Assembly (NCBI GenBank): GCA_934754495.1
Contig: CAKVHW010000003.1
Span: 1-64,000, forward strand
Direction of reading: 5' to 3'
DNA: 64,000 nucleotides
From: an uncultured Clostridia bacterium
GTDB taxonomy: Bacteria > Bacillota > Clostridia > Christensenellales > UBA1242
Part shown: positions 17,805-28,088 of the stretch, one piece after another
Numbering within the stretch: position 1 is the first letter of the stretch
Layout: each line of letters begins with the position of its first letter
Position numbers and translations under genes: made by a program
The notes under the pieces: model-generated
Told to the model about the DNA's origin: nothing
What the model saw: the letters and a program-made list of their open reading frames with translations, nothing else
Databases searched by the model: none

Positions 17805-19049
17805 ATGACAAAAACTGATAAAAATTTGTTTAACACATTAAAGGAACGTGGGTTATTATATCAATGCACCGATGAAAAAAGACTAAAAGAACTTTTGGAA
17901 AGTGGTAAGCCCATTACACTATATGAAGGCACCGACCCAACAGCCGATAGTCTTCACATAGGCCACTGTGTTCCTTATTGTATTTTGCGCCGTTTCCAAA
18001 AAGCAGGTCACAAAGTATTACTTTTAATGGGTGGTGCAACAGCATGCATTGGCGACCCAAGTGGCAAAAGTGAAATGCGTAAAGTTATGAGTAAAGAACA
18101 AATTGAAAGCAATGTAAATAAAATAAAAAAGACGCTTAGTTTGTTTCTAGACTTTGATGGTGATAATCCAGCGGTTATTGTAAACAATGCAGATTGGTTT
18201 AAAAACTATTCGTATATTGATTTTATGAGAGAAATAGGTGTTCACTTTAATGTAAACAAAATGTTGTCTAATGAAATTTATAAAAACCGTATCGACGAGG
18301 GTGGACTAACATTTTTTGAAATGGGTTATATGCTAATGCAGGCTTACGACTTTGTTCACCTTAATAGGGAATATGGTTGTACACTTCAATATGGTGGCGG
18401 TGACCAATGGGGAAACATTGTTGCAGGTGTAGAACTTCAAAGAAAACTAAATTTTGCCAATGATACAAACATAGAACTTATTGGTGCCACAAACCCACTT
18501 TTACTTACTCCAGACGGAAAGAAAATGGGCAAAACCGAACGTGGTGCTATTTGGATGGATAAAGACAAAATTAGTGCTTACGATTTTTACCAAGGAGTTT
18601 ACCAAACACCTGATGCATGTGTAAGAATGATGTTTGCATTGTTTACCGATGTTCCAATGAAAGAAGTTGATAGACTAATTAGTGAAGATATTGTTAATGC
18701 TAAAAAAGTTATGTGTTATGAAATTACTAAATTTGTTCGTGGTGAAGAAGATGCAAAAATTGCTCAAGAAGCAAGTAGTTCGCTATTTGGCGGTGGTGCA
18801 AACTTAGACAATGTTCCTACTTACGAAATTGACACTTGTGACGGAAAAAATGTGTGTGATATGCTATTTGAAAGCGGTCTTGTAAAGAGTAAAAGTGAAG
18901 GTCGCCGTATGTGCGAACAAGGTGGAGTATTTGTAAATGGAGAACAAGTTAAAGACTTTTCATTTGCAATAACTAAAGACTTATTTGCAGATGGTCATAT
19001 GCTTCTTAGAAAGGGTAAAAAGAACTTTGTTAAGGTTGTATTAAAATAA
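17805..19049 (+). CDS. tyrS: Tyrosyl-tRNA synthetase
   Basis: Charges tRNA-Tyr. 414 residues from ATG 17805, which has TAGGAGA upstream; an earlier in-frame start at 17778 lies in the T-box terminator. Class I motifs: DSLHIGHCVP (HIGH) and KKMGKTERG (KMSKS equivalent). A C-terminal S4 RNA-binding domain (about residues 350-414, VKSKSEGRRMCEQGGVFVNG) completes the standard bacterial form. Confidence 0.97.
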   Translation: MTKTDKNLFNTLKERGLLYQCTDEKRLKELLESGKPITLYEGTDPTADSLHIGHCVPYCILRRFQKAGHKVLLLMGGATACIGDPSGKSEMRKVMSKEQIESNVNKIKKTLSLFLDFDGDNPAVIVNNADWFKNYSYIDFMREIGVHFNVNKMLSNEIYKNRIDEGGLTFFEMGYMLMQAYDFVHLNREYGCTLQYGGGDQWGNIVAGVELQRKLNFANDTNIELIGATNPLLLTPDGKKMGKTERGAIWMDKDKISAYDFYQGVYQTPDACVRMMFALFTDVPMKEVDRLISEDIVNAKKVMCYEITKFVRGEEDAKIAQEASSSLFGGGANLDNVPTYEIDTCDGKNVCDMLFESGLVKSKSEGRRMCEQGGVFVNGEQVKDFSFAITKDLFADGHMLLRKGKKNFVKVVLK

Positions 19050-19059
19050 CAATAATGTT

Positions 19060-19092
19060 AAATAAGGGCTCGAGTACAAGTCCTTATTTTTT
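19060..19092 (+). terminator. Terminator after tyrS
   Basis: AAATAAGG / CCTTATTT stem then T-run. The following 19093-19438 is AT-rich non-coding; it contains inverted TTGTCAAAA/TTTTGAC motifs (19129-19177) and nothing else I can name. Confidence 0.65.
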
Positions 19093-19438
19093 GTTAATTT
19101 AATTATTATTGTGATGTTAATATGTTTTTTGTCAAAAACTAATAAGATTTTGACGATATAATACAATTTTTTGACAATAATTCAAGTTTGATGACATTGC
19201 AGATTATTAAATACTTATTTAAATATGTTTGGTGATAAAAGTAATACATATTAAAGTGGATTTATTATTTTATGTTAAACTTAAACAATTTAACAAACAA
19301 TTTAACAAGTAAAAATTATTAAAAAATTGAACTTATGAAAATAAAACACACCTAATAACCGTTTTAAGTTGGATATGGTAATTTTGCGAAATTGGTTATA
19401 ATTTCCTAAAAGTATTCATATAATGTGTTAAAAATATT

Positions 19439-19466
19439 TTGACATAAACTGACAAAGTATTATAAT
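19439..19466 (+). promoter_or_regulatory. Promoter of small membrane protein gene
   Basis: Consensus TTGACA (19439-19444), 16-nt spacer, consensus TATAAT (19461-19466); TTAGGAGG ribosome binding site follows. Confidence 0.8.
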
Positions 19467-19493
19467 GATAATATAAAAATTTAGGAGGATATT

Positions 19494-19727
19494 ATGAAGG
19501 GTTTTGTTAAAGCTATGGATAAGTTACCTAAACTAGTTAAAGTCATTCTTGCACTTCCAGTTCTTGATATAGTTTGGGCTATTTACAGACTATGCAAAAG
19601 TATCTCTAAACACAATACTTTAGGAATTGTTTTAGCAGTTGTAATGTTGATTCTATGCCCAGCTATTTTCTGGTTGGTAGATATTATTACAATTTTAGTT
19701 GCTAATAGAGTTTTGTGGATTGATTAG
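19494..19727 (+). CDS. Small membrane protein, 77 residues
   Basis: Not a family I can name. Residues 1-15 are basic and amphipathic (KAMDKLPKLVKV), followed by a first hydrophobic stretch (about 16-33), a short basic loop (CKSISKHN) and a second, longer hydrophobic stretch (about 44-70). It has one of the strongest promoters in the window, a full AGGAGG ribosome binding site and its own terminator, so it is likely an abundant stand-alone protein. A role in membrane stress or a small transporter accessory is possible but unsupported. Confidence 0.8.
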   Translation: MKGFVKAMDKLPKLVKVILALPVLDIVWAIYRLCKSISKHNTLGIVLAVVMLILCPAIFWLVDIITILVANRVLWID

Positions 19728-19738
19728 TTCTAAAAAAT

Positions 19739-19768
19739 ACGGTTCTAATATAGAGCCGTTTTTTTTGA
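19739..19768 (+). terminator. Terminator after small membrane protein
   Basis: ACGGTTCT / AGAGCCGT stem, 5-nt loop, T8. Confidence 0.85.
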
Positions 19769-19925
19769 GCCTTTTTTGTTTTTTTAGACTATAGCAAACA
19801 AAGATTTTTAATGCGGAGTATAATGAGTATATGGTGGTAGTATAATATCTAATTATATATATAATTGACGTAAAATGTTTATTATTTTATTTTGAAAAAA
19901 AAGTGTATTATGATAATATAGAATT

Positions 19926-21650
19926 ATGAAATTTGGAAAATATTTGAGCGAATATAAAGGCAACATTATTTTTGGTGCTTTAATAAAGTTTTTGGAAACG
20001 GCTGGTGACCTTGTCGTTCCTTTTATTATGGCCAACATTATAGATATTGGTGTTAAAAATCACGATGTGAAGTATATTGTTGTGTGGTCAATTGTAATTT
20101 TGCTTATTAATGTTATAGGAATTTTGGCTGGTGCAATATGTCAAAAGCAGGCTGCCATTGCGGGTCAAGGAATAGGTATGAGTATTAGAAATGACCTATA
20201 TGCTCATATAAATACGTTCTCCCATAAAGAACTAGATAAGTTTGGTACAAGTACACTTATCAACCGATTTAGTAACGATGTTAGCCGTATTGATAATGGT
20301 GTGGAAGTTTTTATTAGGCAAGCAGCGCGTGCACCACTCTTATTAATTGGATCATTTATAATGATGCTAATTTTAGCACCAAAACTATCGCTAATATTCC
20401 TAGCAATTATTCCGTTTTTGTTATTAGTTGTTTGGCTTATTATGCGTAAGTCTAATAGGCTTTTTGAACAAACCCAAACCGACCTTGATAGGGTAGCACT
20501 AGAAACAAAAGAAAATTTGGAAGGTGCTAAAGTTGTTAGGGCTTTTAATAAAGAAGATTATTCTAGTAAAAAATTCTTTAAAGCTACCGACAAGCTATAT
20601 CATTCGCAGAAAAAAGTTGGTAATGTTTCTGCCCTTATGAACCCAATCACAGGAGCAATTGTGTATATTGGTGTAATTGCAATTTTGTGGTTTGGCGGTA
20701 TTGAAGTAAATGTTGGTAATTTGACGCAAGGTAAAATTATTGCCTTTGTAGATTATCTTTTAAAGCTTGGCACATCACTTGTGTCAATTGCCCGTATTAT
20801 TGTTGTGTTTACTCGTGCATTTACATCTGCTAGAAGATGTAATGAAATTTTTAGCACAAAAACAAGCATCAGCGAAAAAACAACTGAGTATACTCCAGTG
20901 CTTGTAAGTGACGATACTCCTAAGGTAGAATTTAAAAATGTATACTTTAGATATGGTTCGGAAAACAAAAGTAAGTATGCTGTTGAAAACCTTAATTTGA
21001 AGGTTATGAGGGGGCAGACAGTAGGAATAATTGGTGGAACAGGAAGTGGTAAAAGTACAATTGTAAACCTTATTCCTAGATATTATGATGCAACCGAAGG
21101 CGAAGTGCTTGTAGATGGTGTTAACGTAAAAGAATATAGTTTTGAACAACTAAGAAAACAAATAGGAATGGTTCCGCAAAGGGCGGTTTTGTTTAGGGGG
21201 ACGATTGCCCAAAACATGTTGTGGCGAAATCCAAATGCAAGTGCCCAAGAAATACACAAGGCACTTCAATTATCACAAAGCTTAGAATTTGTGGAAGATT
21301 TTCCAGACAAACTAGAACACAAACTTAGTGCAGGTGGCTCAAATCTTAGCGGTGGACAAAGGCAAAGACTTACTATTGCCAGAGCACTTGTTTCTGATCC
21401 TGAAATACTTATTTTAGATGATAGTTCGTCTGCTCTTGACTTCGCCACTGATGCAAAGTTAAGAAAAACAATTAAATATGGTATTAAAAATGCAACTATC
21501 TTTATAGTTACACAAAGGGTAACTAGTATAAAAGATGCCGATGTTATTGTGTGCATAGACAAAGGTGCGGTAGTTGGATTAGGTAAGCACGCAGAACTTC
21601 TTGAAAAATGTGAGGTGTATAAAGAGATTTATGACAGCCAAACAAAATAA
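19926..21650 (+). CDS. ABC exporter subunit with degenerate ATP site (heterodimer half 1)
   Basis: 574 residues: six-helix membrane domain, then ATPase domain with Walker A GGTGSGKST and canonical signature NLSGGQRQR. The residue after Walker B aspartate is Asp rather than Glu (ILILDDSSSALD) and the switch histidine is replaced by Gln (VTQRVTS). That is the pattern of the non-catalytic half of heterodimeric exporters such as BmrCD, LmrCD or TM287/288. Its partner follows directly. The ATG has no clear ribosome binding site; an upstream AT-rich stretch including GATAAT (19912-19917) could give a very short or absent leader. Confidence 0.92.
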   Translation: MKFGKYLSEYKGNIIFGALIKFLETAGDLVVPFIMANIIDIGVKNHDVKYIVVWSIVILLINVIGILAGAICQKQAAIAGQGIGMSIRNDLYAHINTFSHKELDKFGTSTLINRFSNDVSRIDNGVEVFIRQAARAPLLLIGSFIMMLILAPKLSLIFLAIIPFLLLVVWLIMRKSNRLFEQTQTDLDRVALETKENLEGAKVVRAFNKEDYSSKKFFKATDKLYHSQKKVGNVSALMNPITGAIVYIGVIAILWFGGIEVNVGNLTQGKIIAFVDYLLKLGTSLVSIARIIVVFTRAFTSARRCNEIFSTKTSISEKTTEYTPVLVSDDTPKVEFKNVYFRYGSENKSKYAVENLNLKVMRGQTVGIIGGTGSGKSTIVNLIPRYYDATEGEVLVDGVNVKEYSFEQLRKQIGMVPQRAVLFRGTIAQNMLWRNPNASAQEIHKALQLSQSLEFVEDFPDKLEHKLSAGGSNLSGGQRQRLTIARALVSDPEILILDDSSSALDFATDAKLRKTIKYGIKNATIFIVTQRVTSIKDADVIVCIDKGAVVGLGKHAELLEKCEVYKEIYDSQTK

Positions 21651-21651
21651 T

Positions 21652-23391
21652 ATGAGAAGTAATTTAAAAGAAATTAAAAGAATATTTGCCTATGCAAAAC
21701 CACTAAGATGGTTTTTGTACGGCTCGCTTATATCGTACTTTATAAGTTCGTTTCTTGGCTCGGCAATTCCTATGCTTGTAGGTCAAGCAATTGACGTAAT
21801 AGTTGGGAAGGGTGCGGTAGATTTTGCTGTGCTTACTAAATATATTATAATCCTAATAGTGTGTGTTGTTTTTAGCTCGTTTTTTGATTGGCTAGCAACA
21901 GTTTTTGAAAATAGGCTAAGTTATGGAGCATCTAAAAAGATTAGACTTCAGGTTTTTGATAAAATTTTAAAAACACCATTTAGTTTTTTAGATCGTATGC
22001 CACGTGGTGACTATTTAAGCCGTATGGTAAACGATATTGAAAATATTACAGATGGCTTTTTGGAAGGGATTACTACAGTTTTTTCAGGAATCTGCAGTAT
22101 TGTTTTAAACATGTACTTTATGTTTAGACTTCATGCAATTATGGCTGTAATTGTTATTGCAATTTCTCCATTGTCAATTTTTGTAACAGCATATATTGCT
22201 AAGAAAAGTAAAAAGATGTATATTGCACATGCCGATGCGTATGGTGACATGGGCGCATATGTTGAAGAAATGATAACCAACCAAAAAGTTGTTAAGGCTT
22301 TTTCGTATGAGGAACGTGCATTTGATGGTTTTAAAAAAGAAAACCAAGTATTATACGAAAGTGGCGTGAGTTCTCATTACTACGGAAACTTATCAGGCCC
22401 TGCAACTCGCTTTATTAATGGAGTAATCTACTGTGTTGTTGGCTTCGCTGGCTGTATGTTTGCATTAAACGGTGGGCTATCTGTTGGTGTTATTTCATCA
22501 TTTTTAAGCTATGCTGATAAATTTGCAAGTCCATTTAGTGATATTAGCAGTGTTGTGTCCGATGTTCAAACGGCACTTGCATCAGGTACACGTGTATTTG
22601 ACATTTTAGATGAGCCTAACGAACTAGATGATACTAATTTGCCAGACCTTGAAGAATGTGATGGTTCGGTTAATATTGAAAATGTAAGCTTTTCATATGT
22701 ACCAAAACAAAAACTTATTGAAAATTTCAACTTGCAAGTAAAACCAGGGCAAAAGGTGGCTATTGTAGGCCCAACTGGGTGCGGTAAAACCACATTTATA
22801 AATCTATTAATGCGTTTTTACGATGTGACAGGTGGCAACATAAAACTTAACAACACACCTATAAATTCTATTACCAGAAAGAGCTTAAGAAGTCAGTTTG
22901 GTATGGTATTGCAGGAAAGTTGGTTGTTTAGCGGAACTGTGCGTGACAACATTGCATTTGGTAGACCAAGTGCTACAATAGAAGAAGTTGAAGCAGCAGC
23001 AAAACTTGCAGGTGCTCATGACTTTATTCAAAGAATGGAACGTGGTTATAATACTATTATCAATGAAAATGGTGACAACATTTCACAAGGTCAAAAGCAA
23101 TTGATTTGTATTGCCCGTATCATTTTAATAAAACCAAAACTACTTATTTTGGACGAAGCAACGAGCAACATTGATACACGTGCTGAAATGGAAATTCAAA
23201 ATGCATTTAATGTTGTTATGAAGGGTAAAACTTGCTTTATGGTTGCACATAGACTATCTACAATTGTAGGTAGTGACATAATTCTGGTTATGAAAAAAGG
23301 TCAAATTATAGAGCAGGGCACACACAAAGAATTACTTGCTAAAAAAGGTTTTTATTATTACCTATACAATAGTCAATTTAATGTTGTATAA
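21652..23391 (+). CDS. ABC exporter subunit, catalytic half (heterodimer half 2)
   Basis: 579 residues from ATG 21652, one base after the stop of half 1; an alternative ATG at 21631 would overlap half 1. Membrane domain then ATPase with Walker A GPTGCGKTT, intact Walker B glutamate (LLILDEATSNID) and switch histidine (AHRLST), but an altered signature, ISQGQKQL. Together the pair forms one working ATP site (this Walker B with the partner's LSGGQ) and one degenerate site. Such exporters usually pump drugs or lipids; substrate here is unknown. Confidence 0.92.
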   Translation: MRSNLKEIKRIFAYAKPLRWFLYGSLISYFISSFLGSAIPMLVGQAIDVIVGKGAVDFAVLTKYIIILIVCVVFSSFFDWLATVFENRLSYGASKKIRLQVFDKILKTPFSFLDRMPRGDYLSRMVNDIENITDGFLEGITTVFSGICSIVLNMYFMFRLHAIMAVIVIAISPLSIFVTAYIAKKSKKMYIAHADAYGDMGAYVEEMITNQKVVKAFSYEERAFDGFKKENQVLYESGVSSHYYGNLSGPATRFINGVIYCVVGFAGCMFALNGGLSVGVISSFLSYADKFASPFSDISSVVSDVQTALASGTRVFDILDEPNELDDTNLPDLEECDGSVNIENVSFSYVPKQKLIENFNLQVKPGQKVAIVGPTGCGKTTFINLLMRFYDVTGGNIKLNNTPINSITRKSLRSQFGMVLQESWLFSGTVRDNIAFGRPSATIEEVEAAAKLAGAHDFIQRMERGYNTIINENGDNISQGQKQLICIARIILIKPKLLILDEATSNIDTRAEMEIQNAFNVVMKGKTCFMVAHRLSTIVGSDIILVMKKGQIIEQGTHKELLAKKGFYYYLYNSQFNVV

Positions 23392-23411
23392 CAATTTTTG
23401 TAATTTTACAC

Positions 23412-23446
23412 AAATAAGCACCTTGTTTTTAGGTGCTTATTTGTTA
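23412..23446 (+). terminator. Terminator after exporter pair
   Basis: AAATAAGCACCT / AGGTGCTTATTT perfect 12-bp stem, 7-nt loop. A promoter for the next gene (TTACAC, 17 nt, TATAAT) follows at about 23447-23476. Confidence 0.75.
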
Positions 23447-23498
23447 CACAAAATAAATTTTTTTGATATAATAATGTAGTAGAAAAAGGAATTGGCTT

Positions 23499-26093
23499 AT
23501 GATAGAACTAAAAAACATTGTTAAAAATTATGTAATGGGTGATACGACTGTTGAAGCACTTAAAGGCGTTAGTTTAAACTTTAGAGATAGTGAATTTGTT
23601 GCTATTTTAGGTCCTTCTGGTTGTGGTAAAACCACACTTTTAAATATTGTAGGTGGATTAGATAAATATTCTTCTGGTGATATTGTTATTGATGGAGTGT
23701 CTACAAAAAATTATAAAGACAAGGACTGGGATACATACAGAAACCACTATATTGGGTTTGTTTTTCAATCTTACAACCTTATTTCTCATCTTAGTGTGCT
23801 TGAAAATGTAGAACTTGCCCTTTCTATTGCAGGTATTACAAAAAAAGAAAAACGTGAAAGAGCAATTAAGGCTTTGGAACGAGTTGGCTTAAAAGAACAA
23901 ATAAAGAAACGTCCTAATCAATTAAGTGGTGGGCAGATGCAAAGGGTTGCAATTGCTCGTGCTATTGTCAACAATCCAAAAATTATTTTAGCAGACGAGC
24001 CAACAGGGGCACTTGATAGTGAAACAAGTGTGCAAGTAATGGACATTCTAAAAGAGATTTCAAAAAACTGCCTTGTTGTTATGGTTACTCACAACGAAAG
24101 CCTTGCAGTAGAATATTCCGATAGAATTATTAAAGTGTTAGACGGGAATATTATTGGTGATAATAATCCATATGAGCCAAGCAAAGAAGAACTAAAAGAA
24201 CAAGAGAAAGTGGCGAATGTGGAAGAAACACAAATGAAAGAAAAACCACATAAAAAGCCTAAAAAAATACGAAGTGCCATGAGTGTGTTTACTGCAATGT
24301 CGCTTTCTATTAAAAATCTTTTTACTAAAAAATGGAAAACGGCAATTACTGCATTTGCTGGTAGTATTGGCATAATTGGTATTGCACTTGTACTATCGGT
24401 TAGTAATGGGCTTAATGCATATGTAAGTAATATGCAGTCGGAAACCCTAAGTGGCTACCCAGTAACGGTTGGAACGGTGGCAATTGATTATAATGCATTG
24501 ACTGATTATTTTTCTAAAAATGAAGAGAAGTCACAAAAGGTAGATGGTGATACACAAACAAGTGTGTACAGCATTTCAAACATGTTGTTCCAATTTGGAA
24601 ACTTCAACTTTTTAAGTTCGGATTTTGTGGACTATATAAACAAGTACGTTGAAGAAGATAATAAAAAGGGTGACAATAAAAACCTTACATCTTTTAAAAT
24701 GTCGTATGCCACAACTTTGCAAATACTAACTAAATCTAATGGTAATGTTGTGCAGGTAAATACCAAAACTACAACAAGTAGTACTAGCGGAAAGACACTT
24801 TCAAGCACTTTCTTTGAAGGTATTTCTAATAAGGATTACATTTTAGAAAACTACGACATTTTGGGAACTAATGCATATTACCCAACAAACAAAAACGAAG
24901 TAGCCCTTGTTTTGGGGTCGGACAACTCAATTGCCTATGAGAGTCTAGTAGGGCTTGGACTAAGCAATGGTGTTACAATTTCACCAACCGACAAAACAAC
25001 TATTGTAGAAATAGATAAATTTTTGGGTAAAGAATACCGCTTTTTAACCAACGATGATTATTTTGTTGAGGGAGTTGATAGCGAAGGTAAAATGACATTT
25101 ACTCCGCTTACTATCGACCCAACTGACAAATCAACAACAAACACATTGTATGATAGTGTGGCAGACAACACATTAAAAATTACTTGTGTGCTTAGATTAA
25201 AAGAAGATTCGTCTAGCAGTATTTTGTCTTCTGGTATTATGTACTTGCCGGAATTATCGGAACATCTAAGAGCCGATGCACTACAAAGCAAGGTTGTAAA
25301 GGAAACATTAAAACTTGGTGAGAACGACAAACTATATATTCCATTTAATTTGGAAGTTAGTGAACTATCCGCATTTATGCCAGCAGGAACACCACAAGAG
25401 TATTTTAAGTATGACACATGTGCTAGTATTATGAGCATTGTAAAATCGAAGTTTAACACAACATTAACTAAGGAAGATGCAATGCAAATGGCTCTTCAAA
25501 TGTTGGGTGCAAGTAGTGTGCCTAATAGTATTTTCTTGTACACGGCATCATTTGATGCTAAAAAAGATGTTGTGAATTACATTAATAAATGGAATAGTAT
25601 GGACACTGTTAGAAACAATAAAATTGTTATTAATGACTCGGCAGGATTTTTGACTGAAACCCTAGGAACATTAATTAACATTGTGTCCTATGTTCTTATT
25701 GCTTTCTCGGCAATTTCACTTGTTGTGTCTAGCATAATGATTGGTGTAATTACTTACACATCTGTAATTGAACGTACAAAGGAAATAGGGGTGTTAAGAA
25801 GTATTGGTGCAAGAAAGAAAGATATCACACGTGTATTTAATTCCGAAACCTTTGCTGTTGGACTAATTTCTGGTGTTTGGGGTGTGCTTGTAAGTCTTAT
25901 TCTTACATTCCCTATAAGCGCTATTATTAAAAAGGTTGCAGGTGGAGTTATCACAACTTCAATGGCATTCCTTACAATTCCTAATGTGTTAATTTTGGTA
26001 GGAATAAGTGTTGTACTTACTCTAATTGCAGGGCTATTCCCGGCACTTGCTGCAGCTAAAAAAGACCCAGTAAAAGCACTTAGAACTGAATAA
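23499..26093 (+). CDS. MacB-like ABC transporter: ATPase fused to FtsX-type permease
   Basis: 864 residues. An N-terminal LolD/MacB-type ATPase (1-225) has Walker A GPSGCGKTT, signature LSGGQMQR and Walker B ILADEPTGALD. A charged linker (about 225-265) leads to a permease half: one membrane helix near residue 290, a large extracytoplasmic domain of about 400 residues (Ser/Thr/Asp-rich), then three helices at the C-terminus with the FtsX motif KEIGVLRSIGARKKDI. MacB-type systems use mechanotransmission to extrude peptides or lipoproteins, or to resist antimicrobial peptides. The usual MacA partner and a two-component system are not adjacent. Confidence 0.92.
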   Translation: MIELKNIVKNYVMGDTTVEALKGVSLNFRDSEFVAILGPSGCGKTTLLNIVGGLDKYSSGDIVIDGVSTKNYKDKDWDTYRNHYIGFVFQSYNLISHLSVLENVELALSIAGITKKEKRERAIKALERVGLKEQIKKRPNQLSGGQMQRVAIARAIVNNPKIILADEPTGALDSETSVQVMDILKEISKNCLVVMVTHNESLAVEYSDRIIKVLDGNIIGDNNPYEPSKEELKEQEKVANVEETQMKEKPHKKPKKIRSAMSVFTAMSLSIKNLFTKKWKTAITAFAGSIGIIGIALVLSVSNGLNAYVSNMQSETLSGYPVTVGTVAIDYNALTDYFSKNEEKSQKVDGDTQTSVYSISNMLFQFGNFNFLSSDFVDYINKYVEEDNKKGDNKNLTSFKMSYATTLQILTKSNGNVVQVNTKTTTSSTSGKTLSSTFFEGISNKDYILENYDILGTNAYYPTNKNEVALVLGSDNSIAYESLVGLGLSNGVTISPTDKTTIVEIDKFLGKEYRFLTNDDYFVEGVDSEGKMTFTPLTIDPTDKSTTNTLYDSVADNTLKITCVLRLKEDSSSSILSSGIMYLPELSEHLRADALQSKVVKETLKLGENDKLYIPFNLEVSELSAFMPAGTPQEYFKYDTCASIMSIVKSKFNTTLTKEDAMQMALQMLGASSVPNSIFLYTASFDAKKDVVNYINKWNSMDTVRNNKIVINDSAGFLTETLGTLINIVSYVLIAFSAISLVVSSIMIGVITYTSVIERTKEIGVLRSIGARKKDITRVFNSETFAVGLISGVWGVLVSLILTFPISAIIKKVAGGVITTSMAFLTIPNVLILVGISVVLTLIAGLFPALAAAKKDPVKALRTE

Positions 26094-26199
26094 TAATATA
26101 AAGTGTTAAATATAAAATAGCATGGTTTTAGCATTACAATAATGTGAAAAATAAACCTAATTAAAGTAAATTTTATTAAGTCAAATTATTTTGAAATAA

Positions 26200-26264
26200 A
26201 AAAAAGAACCCTTAAAATTTAAGTAAATTAATGCTTAAAGTGTTGTTTTTAAGGGTTCTTTTTT
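26200..26264. terminator. Bidirectional terminator
   Basis: AAAAGAACCCTTAAAA (26202-26217) pairs with TTTTTAAGGGTTCTTTT (26246-26262); T/A runs on both sides. It serves the convergent MacB-like and exporter genes. Confidence 0.75.
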
Positions 26265-26279
26265 ATTATTCAGTTGTAA

Positions 26280-28055
26280 TTAAATATTTTCGGCAACAAA
26301 CAATTTTTGGAATTTTTCATTGCTTTCAAATAATTCGTCAAAAGTTCCGCAGGCTTCTATTTGTCCATTATCTATAAAATATATAATATCAGCATTTTTA
26401 ATTGTTGAAAGTCTATGTGCAACAATTACAACTGTGCTATTGTGAGATAGGGCATCTATGCTTTTTTTAATTTCATTTTGAGAAAAGTTGTCAAGGCTAC
26501 TGGTGCTTTCATCAAACAATATTATTTTTGTGTTTCTAAGCAGGGCACGTGCAATTGCAAGCCTTTGCTTTTGACCACCGCTTAGTTTTACACCGCCTTC
26601 TCCAACATTGGTGTCAAGCCCTTTTGGCATGTCGGTAAGGAAATCCATGTTGCTTTTTTTCACAACGTCATTAATTTCTTCGTCAGTTGCGTCTGGTTTT
26701 GCAAGTAGTAAGTTTTTCTTAATTGTTGTGTCAAAAATGTAAGGAAATTGACTAACAAGACTAATATTAGACCTTATAGAATCTTGTGTTAGGTCGTTTA
26801 CATTTATGCCATCTATTAGCACTTCGCCACTGTCGGCAGTGTAAAGTTTTGGAATAAGATTTAAAATGGTGCTTTTCCCACAACCGCTACGTCCAACAAG
26901 TGCAACCGTTTTGTTTGCTGGAATTGTCATATTAAAGTTTTTGAAAACTTCTTTTTTATTTGGCTCTTTTGTTTCGGTTTTCTTTTTGTCGTCATCGTAA
27001 TTATCTTCTTGGTCAAGTTCTAAATAACTAAACGAAACATCTTTAAATGTAATTTCACCTGAACAATTTTCAAGAGTTTTTGTGCCAAATTTTTCGGTTT
27101 CAAATTTATTTTCATCCATAAGATCGCCAATTCGTTTGCTGGCAATTTTGCAGGTGTTAAGGTTTTCTGTTATTTGACCCAGTGCCCAGATTACTTCTTG
27201 AATTTTGTCTTTATTCAAAATTACAAAAAGAAATGCACTAATTCCAATATATGCACCTTTTAGTAGCGCAATAGATAAAAACACGATTCCTATAACAACA
27301 ACATCAACAATTCCGGACCTTAAACACCATAAATTGCTGTTGGTGTGGAATTTTTTACGGAAATTTTTGTTGTATTCAGCTAATGTGTCTTCCGATTGTT
27401 TAGCAAGTGCTTTTTCCATGTTGAGCGATTTTATGTCTTTTTCGCTTCTAATAATTTCATTTGAATATGTGCTAAGTTTTTCATTCGTTTTGTTTAAAGC
27501 TTTGTTGTTTTTTGTCCAAAGTTTTTGTTTGTGTGCCTCAAGAAGTATTAATAATCCTATAGTCACAACAATTATTAAACCAATCCAAATGTTATATGTT
27601 GCTATAAATATTACAGCAATAACCCCGCTAACTGCTTGAGCTAAGGCTTCTACTAATCCGTCCATTGCCCACACAATGTTTTCCGGGTCGCTAACAATTC
27701 TAGTGTTAAGTTTGCCAGACGGAATTTTATTAAAACTTTGTGAACTAAAGTTGATGCACCTATCTAACAAATCTTTTTTTACAGATGTGCTAAGATATGA
27801 TCCGATGTTGTAAAAATACACACAACTTAGCCAAATGGCAATTCTGCTACACACAATGCAAATGGCAGTAATCAAAAAGCAAATTGTTGCATTGTGATAA
27901 TCATTGGCAGATATTAATTCTAAAAACTGTGCAATCTTGTAGGTGGCTAAAATACTAAGTGTATAGGATAGAGCGGTGAAAAACACATATAAAAATGTTG
28001 TAAACTTTTTCTCTTTGAAATAGTTTAGCATACTAAATTTTTTATTTGCTTTCAT
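26280..28055 (-). CDS. ABC exporter under leader-peptide attenuation
   Basis: 591-residue half-transporter: six membrane helices, then an ATPase with Walker A GRSGCGKST, signature LSGGQKQR, Walker B ILFDESTSSLD and switch AHRLST, all intact. An acidic/Lys-rich insertion (about residues 348-368) precedes Walker A. It is a paralogue of the exporter at the left edge. The ATG follows TAGGAGA. Between promoter and gene lie a 19-codon ORF and an intrinsic terminator with a competing antiterminator, as in inducible multidrug exporters such as Bacillus BmrCD. Inducer and substrate are unknown but a ribosome-active compound is the simplest guess. Confidence 0.93.
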   Translation of the reverse strand: MKANKKFSMLNYFKEKKFTTFLYVFFTALSYTLSILATYKIAQFLELISANDYHNATICFLITAICIVCSRIAIWLSCVYFYNIGSYLSTSVKKDLLDRCINFSSQSFNKIPSGKLNTRIVSDPENIVWAMDGLVEALAQAVSGVIAVIFIATYNIWIGLIIVVTIGLLILLEAHKQKLWTKNNKALNKTNEKLSTYSNEIIRSEKDIKSLNMEKALAKQSEDTLAEYNKNFRKKFHTNSNLWCLRSGIVDVVVIGIVFLSIALLKGAYIGISAFLFVILNKDKIQEVIWALGQITENLNTCKIASKRIGDLMDENKFETEKFGTKTLENCSGEITFKDVSFSYLELDQEDNYDDDKKKTETKEPNKKEVFKNFNMTIPANKTVALVGRSGCGKSTILNLIPKLYTADSGEVLIDGINVNDLTQDSIRSNISLVSQFPYIFDTTIKKNLLLAKPDATDEEINDVVKKSNMDFLTDMPKGLDTNVGEGGVKLSGGQKQRLAIARALLRNTKIILFDESTSSLDNFSQNEIKKSIDALSHNSTVVIVAHRLSTIKNADIIYFIDNGQIEACGTFDELFESNEKFQKLFVAENI

Positions 28056-28088
28056 AATATTCTCCTAAAATTTATTTTTTAGGGGACG

